Shown piece by piece: positions 15,147 through 23,668 of a stretch of DNA of 64,000 nucleotides (the first letter of the stretch is position 1; every line of letters begins with the position of its first letter). The stretch spans positions 1,240,001 to 1,304,000 of the forward strand of contig NZ_LT629781.1 in assembly GCF_900105685.1 (NCBI RefSeq), in the 5' to 3' direction. Below the pieces are notes generated by a model that worked only from the letters and a program-made list of their open reading frames with translations, had not been told where the DNA came from and did no database searches. Source of the DNA: Verrucomicrobium sp. GAS474 (GTDB taxonomy: Bacteria; Verrucomicrobiota; Verrucomicrobiia; Methylacidiphilales; GAS474). Position numbers and translations under genes: made by a program.

Positions 15147-16988
15147 ATGTGCGGCATTGTTGCTTACCTCGGCGAAAAAGAAGCGCAACCCCTTCTCCTT
15201 GACGGCCTTCGGCGTCTGGAATACCGGGGGTACGATTCGAGCGGGATCGCCACCCTCGACCACGGCGTCCTGAAGATCGCCAAAAAGAAGGGCCACGTCC
15301 AGGCCCTCGCCACCCACCTTTCCTCCACCCCCATCGGCGGGAAAATCGGCATCAGCCACACCCGCTGGGCCACCCACGGCGCCGCCAGCGACGCCAACGC
15401 CCATCCCCACACCGACCAATCGGGCCGCCTCGCCATCGTCCACAACGGCGTCGTCGAGAACTACCTCGCGCTCAAGCACCGCCTCACCGCCCTCGGCCAC
15501 ACCTTCAAGTCCGAGACCGACACCGAGATCCTCGCCCACCTCATCGGCCACTACTACGACGCCTGCAACGAGCCCGACCGCCTCCTGAAGGCCGTCCGCG
15601 CCGCCCTGCGCGAAGTCTCCGGCACCTACGGCATCGCCGTCCTCCACCAGGACCATCCCGGCCTCCTCGTCGGCGCGCGGCGCGGCAGCCCCCTCCTCAT
15701 CGGCATCGCCAAGGACGGCCACTTCTTCACCAGCGACGTCATGGCCATCGGCGGCCACGCCGGGCAGGTCATCGAGCTGAAGGACGGCGACATCGCCACC
15801 ATCACGGCCGACACCCACGCCGTCACCACCATCGACGGCGGCGACGCCGACTTCATCGTGAAGCAGGTCGAGGCCTCCGAGGCCATCTCCGAGCTCGGCT
15901 CCTTCCCCCACTACATGCTGAAGGAAGTCTTCGACCAGCCCCAGGCCCTCCGCGACGCCTTCCGCGGCCGCCTCGACCGCGAGGCCTCCACCGTGAAGCT
16001 CGGCGGCCTCCGCATGACCTCCGAGGAACTGCGCCGCATCGAGCGCATCGTCATCGTCGGCTGCGGCACCGCCCGCCACTCCGGCCTCGTCGGCGAATAC
16101 CTCATCGAGACCCTCGCCAACCTCCCCGTCGAGGTCGAATACGCCAGCGAGTTCCGCTACCGGAACACCCCGATGGACCCCCGCACCCTCGTCTTCGCCG
16201 TCAGCCAGTCCGGCGAGACCCTCGACACCCTCGGCGCCCTCCGCGAGGCCCAGCGCAAGGGCTACCGCGCCCTCGGCATCTGCAACCGCGTCGGCAGCAC
16301 CATGCCCCGCGAGAGCGACGGCGGCGTCTACATGCACGCCGGCCCCGAGATCGGCGTCGCCGCGACGAAGTCGTTCACCAGCCAGGTCATGATCTTCACC
16401 CTCATTGCCCTGCTGCTGGGGCGGATGCGCTACCTCTCCGCCGCGCAGGGCCAGGAACTCATCGACGGCATCGAGGCCCTTCCCGGCCTCGTCGAGAAAC
16501 TCCTCGCCCAGAACGACGCCATCAAGAAAGTCGCCGAGAAATACCACAAGGTCCGCAGCATGATCTTCCTGGGCCGCCTCCACCACGTCCCCGTCGCCAT
16601 GGAAGGGGCGCTGAAGATGAAGGAGATCACCTACATCAACGCCGAGGGCTACCCCGCCGCCGAGCTCAAGCACGGCATCATCGCCCTCATCGACGAGGAG
16701 ACCCCCACCGTCCTCATCTGCCCGAAGGACTCCGTCTACGACAAGAACGCCAGCACCCTCCAGGAAATCAAGGCCCGCAAGGGCCCCGTCATCGCCGTCG
16801 CCACCGAGGGCGACACCCAGATCGGCACCCTCGCCGACGACGTCCTCTACATCCCCGACGCCCCCGAGATCCTCCAGCCCATCCTCGCCTCCATCCCCCT
16901 CCAGCTCTTCGCCTACCACTGCGCCGTCTTGCTGGGGCGCGATGTCGATAAGCCTAGGAATTTGGCGAAGAGTGTTACGGTGGAGTAG
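15147..16988 (+). CDS. glmS: Glutamine--fructose-6-phosphate aminotransferase
   Basis: A 613-residue enzyme that makes glucosamine-6-phosphate from fructose-6-phosphate and glutamine, the entry to peptidoglycan and lipopolysaccharide amino sugars. Met-Cys-Gly-Ile places the N-terminal catalytic Cys of the class II glutaminase domain directly after the initiator Met; RRLEYRGYDSSG, SHTRWATHGAAS and HNGVVENY are typical. Two SIS isomerase domains follow (about residues 285-600), with SQSGETLDTL and GRLHHVPVAMEGALK. Codon use is almost entirely C-ending, as for a highly expressed gene. It is divergent from glgC and ends against repeat copy D. Confidence 0.97.
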   Translation: MCGIVAYLGEKEAQPLLLDGLRRLEYRGYDSSGIATLDHGVLKIAKKKGHVQALATHLSSTPIGGKIGISHTRWATHGAASDANAHPHTDQSGRLAIVHNGVVENYLALKHRLTALGHTFKSETDTEILAHLIGHYYDACNEPDRLLKAVRAALREVSGTYGIAVLHQDHPGLLVGARRGSPLLIGIAKDGHFFTSDVMAIGGHAGQVIELKDGDIATITADTHAVTTIDGGDADFIVKQVEASEAISELGSFPHYMLKEVFDQPQALRDAFRGRLDREASTVKLGGLRMTSEELRRIERIVIVGCGTARHSGLVGEYLIETLANLPVEVEYASEFRYRNTPMDPRTLVFAVSQSGETLDTLGALREAQRKGYRALGICNRVGSTMPRESDGGVYMHAGPEIGVAATKSFTSQVMIFTLIALLLGRMRYLSAAQGQELIDGIEALPGLVEKLLAQNDAIKKVAEKYHKVRSMIFLGRLHHVPVAMEGALKMKEITYINAEGYPAAELKHGIIALIDEETPTVLICPKDSVYDKNASTLQEIKARKGPVIAVATEGDTQIGTLADDVLYIPDAPEILQPILASIPLQLFAYHCAVLLGRDVDKPRNLAKSVTVE

Positions 16989-17284
16989 GGGGGAGCGGCC
17001 CTTCGGGACCTGCGCGGTCAACCCTGTACAGCTGGAGGCGATCCGCTTTAACGCCACAGAGGGGCTTCGCCCCTCCGTGACCTCCCCTCCTAAGGGCCTT
17101 AACTCGGCGTACGCGTTCCCCCTGCGCCTCATCTCCTAACTGGATTAAAATCCGCTGCTTCCCGGAGCGTCCGAGGGTACGGATTGCGGGGGTAGACGGG
17201 ACCCCTGCGCCCAGACTCCTATTGGGAGATGTATCGATGGGAGGGTGATCCTTCGGTTCCGCGAGCACTCGGACACGTGATTGC
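16985..17284 (-). repeat. Dispersed intergenic repeat, copy D
   Basis: Fills the whole 300-nt convergent junction between glmS and the small anchored-protein gene. Read on the minus strand it has the same module order as copies B and E: AGGAGTCTGGG, CGGATTTTAATCC (17145-17157 region), the hairpin seen here as GAGGGGC-TTC-GCCCCTC at 17059-17075, CAGCTGTACAGGGTTGACC and GTCCCGAAGGGC. The GAGCACTCGGACACGTGATT module at 17261-17280 is, however, in plus orientation, so the copy is a mosaic rather than a simple inversion. Confidence 0.8.
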
Positions 17285-17292
17285 GCCCTCTC

Positions 17293-17823
17293 TTACGGCT
17301 CCAGAAACGTCGGGGTCCGCGTCGGGAGGTGGGTGAGGGGGACGTCGATGGGGAAGGTCTCGACGGTGCCGTCGAGGTGGTAGACGAAGTAGGTGGGGGA
17401 GAGTTTTTTCTGTTTCCCGAGGACGTAGCGGACGTACCCGGCGCGGGAGACGAAGAGGACGGTGTCGCGGGGGTCGGCCTCGGAGGTGTTCGCGAGGACG
17501 AGGCCGAAGAGGAGGGGGTAGTCCTTGATGTTGATGTAGCCCTTGTCCTGGAGGGCGGTGAGGTAGTCGTGGGTGGTCTTCGCGCCGCTCTCGGCGGGGT
17601 AGCCGATGCCGCCGGGGGTGCGGTCGGTGCCGGCGGTGGCGATGGCGGTGTAGAGGGTCTTCGCGGTCGAGACGGTGATGGCCATCCGCGCCCGCTCGAT
17701 CTGGCGGGGCATGATCCAGAGGGAGCCGCCGATGACGGCGACGAAGGCGACGAGGAAGCCGACGAGGATGAGGCGGGAGCGGGTCCGGCTTTCGGGATCG
17801 GTGTTCGGGGTCAGGGTGTCCAT
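17293..17823 (-). CDS. Hypothetical protein with one N-terminal membrane anchor
   Basis: A 176-residue protein I do not recognise. A basic N-terminus (ESRTRSR) is followed by one hydrophobic helix (about residues 24-46, ILVGFLVAFVAVIGGSLWI), a short helical stretch (QIERARMAITVSTAKTLYTAI) and a soluble C-terminal domain. The topology resembles a pseudopilin or a type II secretion accessory protein, but no prepilin-peptidase G-F-T/x-x-E site is visible, so I do not call it one. A second in-frame ATG lies eight codons upstream (17847). The LysR gene lies 44 nt upstream on the same strand, so they may be cotranscribed. Confidence 0.6.
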   Translation of the reverse strand: MDTLTPNTDPESRTRSRLILVGFLVAFVAVIGGSLWIMPRQIERARMAITVSTAKTLYTAIATAGTDRTPGGIGYPAESGAKTTHDYLTALQDKGYINIKDYPLLFGLVLANTSEADPRDTVLFVSRAGYVRYVLGKQKKLSPTYFVYHLDGTVETFPIDVPLTHLPTRTPTFLEP

Positions 17824-17867
17824 GGAGGGGGGCGGGTTCCCCACCATCGCCCCGGTACGGGTCCCGA

Positions 17868-18776
17868 TCAAGTACCGAAGTTCTCGGTGACGGTCTTGCA
17901 GAGGCCGATGAAGGTCTCGTGGGCGAGGCTGAGGCGCTGGCTCTTGCGGAGGAGGATGCCCCACTGGCGGCGGAGCTTCTTTTTCCCGAGGGGGATGGCG
18001 ACGAGGGAGCCCTCCTCCAGTTCCTTCCGGATGGCCCAGGGGGCGAGGATGCTGACGCCGAGGCCGAGCTTCACCAGCTCCTTGATGGCCTCGACGCTGC
18101 CGAGTTCCATCGAGACGGGGAGGGACATCTTCTCGGCGCGGAAGTATTCCTCGATGGCGGCGATGACGTAGCTGTTCTTGGAGTAGAGGATGAAACGCTG
18201 CTCGTGGAGGGTCTCGCGGTCGAGGTGGCCGAGCTTGGCCCACGGATGGAGGGAGCTGACGGCGCAGACGAGCTCGTCGACGAAGAGAGGGCGGAACTCG
18301 ACGGCGGTCTTGTCCCGGGGCTCGAGGCCGATGGCGAAGTCGACGCGGCCCTCGCGCAGGAGGTCGAGGAGGGCGGAGGTGTCCCCCGGCTCGATCTGGA
18401 CGGCGCAGTGGGGGAAGCTCTCCTTGAACTCGCGGAGGACGCCCGGAAGGATGTACTGGCAGGCCGTCGTCGTGACGCCGACCTGGATCCGTCCGTGGCC
18501 CCACCGGTTGAGCTGCCCGAGGCGCTCCCGCGCGACGGCCATCTCGGCGACGATCTTGTCGGCATGGACGAGGAGTTCCTCCCCCGCCGGGGTGAGGCGG
18601 ACGCTCCGTCCGGTCCGCTCGAAGAGGCGGCAGGCCAGGTCTTCCTCCAGCGCCTTCAGGGAGTGGCTGACCGCCGATTGGGAAAGGTGGAGCTCCCGTC
18701 CCGTGCGGGTGAACGACCCGGTGCGGGCGAGGGTGACGAAGGCGCGGATCTGACGGCTATCGAGGGGGGCGGACAT
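17868..18776 (-). CDS. LysR-family transcriptional regulator
   Basis: A 302-residue LysR regulator. The N-terminal winged helix (residues about 5-65) carries FVTLARTGSFTRTGRELHLSQSAVSHSLKALE, typical LysR spacing and residues, followed by the linker helix and a periplasmic-binding-like effector domain (about 92-295). It is transcribed divergently from the nitrate-assimilation genes beginning at 18980, with a 203-nt shared upstream region, the classic arrangement for a regulator of its divergent neighbour. A role in controlling nitrate or nitrite/sulfite reduction (NtcB/CysB-like) is inferred from position only. Confidence 0.88.
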   Translation of the reverse strand: MSAPLDSRQIRAFVTLARTGSFTRTGRELHLSQSAVSHSLKALEEDLACRLFERTGRSVRLTPAGEELLVHADKIVAEMAVARERLGQLNRWGHGRIQVGVTTTACQYILPGVLREFKESFPHCAVQIEPGDTSALLDLLREGRVDFAIGLEPRDKTAVEFRPLFVDELVCAVSSLHPWAKLGHLDRETLHEQRFILYSKNSYVIAAIEEYFRAEKMSLPVSMELGSVEAIKELVKLGLGVSILAPWAIRKELEEGSLVAIPLGKKKLRRQWGILLRKSQRLSLAHETFIGLCKTVTENFGT

Positions 18777-18979
18777 GGGGGGGGAACGTGGGGGGCGACT
18801 CTAGGGGACTCGAAAGGGGTGCGGGACGATCCTCCGGCACCGGCTCCGAAGTTCGACCTTTTTTGCCCGGAAAACAATGAAAAAAAGGAATGCCAAAGAG
18901 AAATAGAATGAATGGTTTTTATGAAAAACGGAAACGATCAGGCATCGAAAACGCTTGTACCCCTTGCAGAAGCCCATTC

Positions 18980-20158
18980 ATGAAAGAGCGCAAAAACAGC
19001 CCCGCGAATCTCCCCCCGAAGTCGAGCCCCGCCGTCCCGCCCGCGCCGGACAAGAAGAAGAAACCGGCGCTCTCGCTCTCGATCCAGGCGTCGGTCGCCG
19101 CCTCGGCCGGGGTGAGCCGCCCGCTCTCTCCCGCGCTCCGCATCGGCTTCGTCCCGCTCTGCGACGCCGCGCCGATCATCATGGCGAAGGAACTCGGCCT
19201 CTACGAGAAGTACGGCCTGCGGGTCGAGCTCTCCCGCGAGCCGGGCTGGGCGACGATCCGGGACAAGCTCATCTACCGGGAGCTCGACGCCGCCCACGCC
19301 TGCGCCCCGATGACCCTCTCGACGACGCTCGGCCTCGGCTCGATCGCGATGCCGTGCGTCACCGGCCTCGTCCTCAGCCTGAACGGCAACGCCATCGTCC
19401 TCTCGACCGCCCTCCGCCGCGCGGGGGTCGAGGACGGCGAGACGCTGCGCGCCTATCTGAAGGAGCGTTCGGGCCCGCCCCTCGTCCTCGGCGTTCCCTT
19501 CTATTACTCCTCCCACCATTTCCTCCTCCGCCTCTGGCTGAAGACCCACCGGATCGACCTCGACCGGGACGTCCAGATCGCCGTCGTCCCGCCGCCGCAG
19601 ATGACCGACAATCTCCGCCTGGGCCATCTCGACGGCTACTGCGTCGCCGGGCCGTGGCCCTCGACGGCGATCGCCGATGGCCTCGGCTGGTGCGCCGCCC
19701 TCGGCGCCGAGATCGCCCCCGACCACCCGGACAAGATCCTGATGGTGCGGGAGGAATTCGCCGACAGCCGCGCCGCCGAGCACCAGGCCCTGATCCTCGC
19801 CCTCCTCGAGGCGTGCCGCATCTGCGACATGCCGGAGCACCGGGAGCGGGTCTTCGAGACCCTCGCCCAGCCCCGCTACGTCAACGCCTCGATCCTGGCG
19901 CTCCGGCACAGCTTCTCCGGCTCCTTCGACATCGGGAAGGGCGGATCGGGCCTCCCCCGGACGGCGCTCTACCACTTCTTCGGCCGCGCGATCAACGAGC
20001 CGAGCGGGAGCAAGGCGGCGTGGCTCCTCGCCCGCCTGAACCAGATCTCGGCCCGCCCCCACCTCCCCGGGATCAGCACCCAGTGCTTCCGCGGCGACAT
20101 CTATCACGAGGCCCTCGGCGCGTTGCCGAAGGAGCTGAAGACCGAGCTGGCCGTCTAG
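18980..20158 (+). CDS. NrtA/CmpA-like nitrate-binding protein without signal peptide (NasS-like)
   Basis: A 392-residue protein whose body (from about residue 45) matches the NrtA/CmpA family of nitrate/bicarbonate-binding proteins: IGFVPLCDAAPIIMAKELGLYEKYGL, a thick middle domain, and GHLDGYCVAGPW. The N-terminus is lysine- and proline-rich (KERKNSP...APDKKKKPALS) with no hydrophobic core, twin-arginine or lipobox, and no NrtB/NrtD transporter genes follow. Cytoplasmic relatives of this kind (NasS) sense nitrate and sequester the antiterminator NasT; I see no NasT/ANTAR gene in the window. The first gene of the nitrate cluster. Start chosen at the ATG nearest the family domain; another in-frame start exists at 18890. 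Confidence 0.8.
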   Translation: MKERKNSPANLPPKSSPAVPPAPDKKKKPALSLSIQASVAASAGVSRPLSPALRIGFVPLCDAAPIIMAKELGLYEKYGLRVELSREPGWATIRDKLIYRELDAAHACAPMTLSTTLGLGSIAMPCVTGLVLSLNGNAIVLSTALRRAGVEDGETLRAYLKERSGPPLVLGVPFYYSSHHFLLRLWLKTHRIDLDRDVQIAVVPPPQMTDNLRLGHLDGYCVAGPWPSTAIADGLGWCAALGAEIAPDHPDKILMVREEFADSRAAEHQALILALLEACRICDMPEHRERVFETLAQPRYVNASILALRHSFSGSFDIGKGGSGLPRTALYHFFGRAINEPSGSKAAWLLARLNQISARPHLPGISTQCFRGDIYHEALGALPKELKTELAV

Positions 20159-20187
20159 TTCTCCCCGCCGCCGTCCTCTCCCAGCCG

Positions 20188-21912
20188 ATGAAAACCGTCC
20201 CCTTCATCCCGGAAAACGCTCCCTTCCGCCCCGACCAGCGGCTCTGGCTCAACGGCTACCTGGCGGGGCTCTGCGCGACGGTCGCCGTCCCGGGCGAGGG
20301 TGGGGAAGCGGCTCTTCCCCCGCCGTCCCTCCCCCTCGCGATCCTCTACGGCAGCCAGACCGGGACCGCCGAGGCGCTGGCGAAGAAGATCGGCAGGGAG
20401 GCGAAGGGACGGGGCTGGGCTCCCGAGGTCGTCGCCGCCGACGATCACGCGAAGATCGATTGGACGAGGCAGAGCCGCCTCCTCGTCGTGATGAGCACCT
20501 ACGGCGACGGCGAGATGCCCGACAACGCCCAGGCCTTCTGGACCTGGCTCCAGACCGAAGGGGCCGCCGCCGCCCTCGCCCACCTCGACTACGCCGTCCT
20601 CGCCCTCGGCGACACGAATTACCCCGAGTTCTGCGCCGCCGGGAAGAAGATCGACGACCGCCTCGCCGTCCTCGGCGCGAAGCGGCTCCACGCCCGCGCC
20701 GATTGCGACGCCGATTACGAAGGCAAGGCGAGGGAATGGATCGGCGGGGCCTTCGCGGTCCTCGGCTCGCCTTCCTCCCCGGCGGCGGAGGCTCCCGGGG
20801 AACCGGCGCAGGACGAGGCGGGTTGGTCGAAGAGCCGTCCCTTCCCCGCCCGCCTCGTGGCGAACCGGAAGCTCAATGCCGAGGGCTCCGGGAAGGAGAC
20901 GCGCCATGTCGAGATCTCCCTCGCGGGCTCCGGCCTCGCCTACGAGGCGGGCGACGCGCTCGGCGTCCTTCCCTCCAACTGCCCCGCCCTCGTCGACGAC
21001 CTCCTCGCGCTCCTCGGCCTCGCGGGCGACGCCGCCCTCCGCGAGACCCTCCGCACCGGTTACGACATCACGAAGCCTTCCGCCGACCTCCTCGCCAAGG
21101 CGGGGGAGACCAACGCGGAACTCCGCGACCTCCTCGCGCCGGAGCGGAAAGAGGCCCTCCGCGACTGGCTCTGGGGCCGCGAGGTCTACGACCTCCTCGC
21201 CGCGACGCCCGCCCTCCGGCCCGATGCGGCGGGCCTTCTTGCCCTGCTGAAAAAGATGGCCCCCCGGCTTTATTCGATCTCGTCGAGCCCGAAGGCCCAC
21301 CTCGAGAAGGACGGGACCGTCCACCTCACCGTCGGCGTCGTCCGCCACCACTCCCACGGGCGGGCGCGGAAGGGCGTCTGCTCGACCTTCCTGGCCGATC
21401 TCGCCGGGGAGAGCGTTCCCGTCTTCGTCCAGACCTCGCACGGCTTCCGTCCGCCCGCCGACGGCGCCGTCCCGGTCATCATGGTCGGCCCCGGCACCGG
21501 CATCGCCCCGTTCCGCGCCTTCCTCCACGAGCGGCTCGCGACAGGCGCGAAGGGGAAGAACTGGCTCTTCTTCGGCGACCAGCGGGCGGCGACCGATTTC
21601 TATTACCGCGACGAGCTGGAGGCGATGCAGGCCTCGGGCCACCTCACCCGCCTCTCCACCGCCTTCTCCCGCGACCAGGAGGAGAAGATCTACGTCCAGA
21701 CCCGGATGGCCGAGGAGGCCGCCGCGCTCTGGGCGTGGCTCCAGGAGGGGGCCCACTTCTACGTCTGCGGCGATGCCTCGCGGATGGCGAAGGACGTCGA
21801 CGCGGCGCTCCACCAAGTCGCCGAGAGGGCGGGCGGGATGACGCCCGAGGCCGCCGCCGCCTACGTCCGCTCCCTCAAGGAAACGAAGCGCTACCAGCGC
21901 GATGTCTATTGA
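20188..21912 (+). CDS. CysJ-like diflavin reductase (NADPH flavoprotein)
   Basis: A 574-residue diflavin reductase. An N-terminal helix (RLWLNGYLAGLCA) leads into a flavodoxin domain (about 47-190: LYGSQTGTAEALAKKI, MSTYGDGEMPDNA, ALGDTNYPEFC), then an FAD-binding domain with RLYSISSSP, and an NADPH-binding domain with GPGTGIAPFRAFL, FFGDQRAATDFYY and YVCGDASRMAKDVD. This is the CysJ/sulfite-reductase-alpha layout and passes electrons from NADPH to a siroheme reductase. That partner is encoded 6 nt downstream. In this nitrate cluster it most likely supplies nitrite reduction, though sulfite reduction is not excluded. Confidence 0.88.
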   Translation: MKTVPFIPENAPFRPDQRLWLNGYLAGLCATVAVPGEGGEAALPPPSLPLAILYGSQTGTAEALAKKIGREAKGRGWAPEVVAADDHAKIDWTRQSRLLVVMSTYGDGEMPDNAQAFWTWLQTEGAAAALAHLDYAVLALGDTNYPEFCAAGKKIDDRLAVLGAKRLHARADCDADYEGKAREWIGGAFAVLGSPSSPAAEAPGEPAQDEAGWSKSRPFPARLVANRKLNAEGSGKETRHVEISLAGSGLAYEAGDALGVLPSNCPALVDDLLALLGLAGDAALRETLRTGYDITKPSADLLAKAGETNAELRDLLAPERKEALRDWLWGREVYDLLAATPALRPDAAGLLALLKKMAPRLYSISSSPKAHLEKDGTVHLTVGVVRHHSHGRARKGVCSTFLADLAGESVPVFVQTSHGFRPPADGAVPVIMVGPGTGIAPFRAFLHERLATGAKGKNWLFFGDQRAATDFYYRDELEAMQASGHLTRLSTAFSRDQEEKIYVQTRMAEEAAALWAWLQEGAHFYVCGDASRMAKDVDAALHQVAERAGGMTPEAAAAYVRSLKETKRYQRDVY

Positions 21913-21918
21913 TTCCCC

Positions 21919-23658
21919 ATGAACCCGCTCCAACAGATCAACGGCGAGACCCTCAACGACGAGCAGAAGACCTACCTCGACGGCTTCTTCAGCGGCCTCG
22001 CCTCGCGCGGCGTCCGCTTCGGCGACGTCGAGCCCGCTCCCGTCGGGGAAAAGCAGGCCGACCTTTCCGACCTGATCGCCGAGGAGCGGATCAAGCGGGA
22101 ACTCCATCCCCTCGACTCCCACTCCCTCCTCCTCGACTACGCCGCCCACAACAAGGCCCCCGACAAGGAAGACCTCTTCCGCTTCAAGTGGCACGGCCTC
22201 TTCTTCCTCACCCCGATGAAGGAGGCCTACATGGCCCGCCTCCGCATCCCCGGCGGCGTGCTGAAGGGCTTCCAGCTCCGCGAACTCGCCCGGATCGCGA
22301 AGGACCTCACCACCGGCTACCTCCAGGTCACCACCCGGGCCAACCTCCAGATGCGGCTCATCGCGCCGAAGGACGCGCCCGAGTTCCTCCGCCGCATCCA
22401 GGCGATCGGCCTCCACACGCGGGGCTCCGGGGCCGACAACATCCGCAACCTCACCGCCAGCCCGACCTCCGGGTTCGATCCCGGGGAGCTGATCGACGTG
22501 ATGCCCCTCTGCCTCGAGCTCGGGCAGATCTTCCTCCACGACCCCGCCTTCTACGACCTGCCGCGCAAGTTCAACATCGCCTACGACGGCGGCGGCCGCG
22601 TCAGCACCGTCGAGGACACGAACGACATCGGCGCGAAGGCGGTCCGCGTCGGCGACGAGATCCTCTTCCGCCTCGCCGTCGGCGGGGCGACGGGGCACAG
22701 GAGCTTCGCGCGTGATTTGGGCATCGTCGTCCCCCCGGCGGAGCTGAACCAGGTCGTCGCCGCCCTCACCCGCGTCTACATCGCCCACGGCAACCGGACC
22801 GACCGGAAGAAGGCGCGGCTGAAGCACCTCCTCGAGGCGTGGGGCCCCGACGCCCTCGCCCGCTACGTCGCCGAGGGGGAGAAGCTCCTCGGGAGGACGC
22901 TGCGCCGCGCCCCGCTCGCCGCAGGGGAACTCCGCTATCCCGGCCAGGAAGGGGAGGCCGACCGCGCGCCCCATCCCCACCTCGGCGCCCATCGGCAGAA
23001 GCAGCCCGGCCTCTTCTACCTCGGCGCCTCGGTCCCCGTCGGCCAGGTCACCGCCGACCAATTGGTCAAGCTCGCCGACCTCGCCGACCAATACGGCTCC
23101 GGCGAGGTCCGCCTCACCGTCTGGCAGAACTTCCTTCTCCCGCACGTCTCCGAGGCCTATGTCCCGACCGTCCGGAAGCTCCTCAGGCACGTCGGCTTCC
23201 CGACCGAGCAATCGCTCCTGCGCGGCGGCCTCGTCGCCTGCACGGGAAGCGCCTACTGCAAGTTCGCCCAGGCCCCGACGAAGCGCGACGCCCTCGCCCT
23301 CGCCGATTACCTCGACAAGCGGGTCACCCTCGACCTTCCCGTCAACATCCACCTCACCGGCTGCCCCAACTCGTGCGCCCAGCACTACATGGGGGACATC
23401 GGCCTCCTGGGGACGAAGGTGAAGATCGGCGGCGAGAGCGTCGACGGCTACCACGTCTTCGTCGGCGGCGGCTTCGGGGCCCACCGCGAGCTGGGCCGCC
23501 AGCTCTTCACCGGCGTCGCCTTCGGCGACCTCGGCCCGACGCTGGAGAAGGTGCTGAAGGGTTACCTCCGCCGCCGGAACCCGGGCGAGGCCTTCCGCGA
23601 CTTCACCCGCCGCCACGACCTCAACACCCTCCAGGCGATTTCCTCGAACGAGGAATAG
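21919..23658 (+). CDS. Siroheme [4Fe-4S] nitrite/sulfite reductase
   Basis: A 579-residue hemoprotein of the nitrite/sulfite reductase family. The siroheme-[4Fe-4S] cysteines are visible as CTGSAYC (Cys441, Cys447) and GCPNSC (Cys482, Cys486), and the siroheme-contacting region RANLQMRLI is present near residue 140. Two ferredoxin-like half domains flank them. It performs six-electron reduction of nitrite to ammonium or sulfite to sulfide; the position between a NADPH flavoprotein and a nitrate reductase favours assimilatory nitrite reduction (NirA-like). It starts 6 nt after the flavoprotein and is followed 10 nt later by the DmsB-DmsC gene, whose start has an AGGAG Shine-Dalgarno. Confidence 0.88.
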   Translation: MNPLQQINGETLNDEQKTYLDGFFSGLASRGVRFGDVEPAPVGEKQADLSDLIAEERIKRELHPLDSHSLLLDYAAHNKAPDKEDLFRFKWHGLFFLTPMKEAYMARLRIPGGVLKGFQLRELARIAKDLTTGYLQVTTRANLQMRLIAPKDAPEFLRRIQAIGLHTRGSGADNIRNLTASPTSGFDPGELIDVMPLCLELGQIFLHDPAFYDLPRKFNIAYDGGGRVSTVEDTNDIGAKAVRVGDEILFRLAVGGATGHRSFARDLGIVVPPAELNQVVAALTRVYIAHGNRTDRKKARLKHLLEAWGPDALARYVAEGEKLLGRTLRRAPLAAGELRYPGQEGEADRAPHPHLGAHRQKQPGLFYLGASVPVGQVTADQLVKLADLADQYGSGEVRLTVWQNFLLPHVSEAYVPTVRKLLRHVGFPTEQSLLRGGLVACTGSAYCKFAQAPTKRDALALADYLDKRVTLDLPVNIHLTGCPNSCAQHYMGDIGLLGTKVKIGGESVDGYHVFVGGGFGAHRELGRQLFTGVAFGDLGPTLEKVLKGYLRRRNPGEAFRDFTRRHDLNTLQAISSNEE

Positions 23659-23668
23659 GAGCGCGGCC

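Noticed and set aside
18940-18975. Sigma-54 promoter for the nitrate cluster (TTGTACCCCTTGCA)
   Set aside because: The GG is missing and the spacing to GC is 7 rather than 10 bases.
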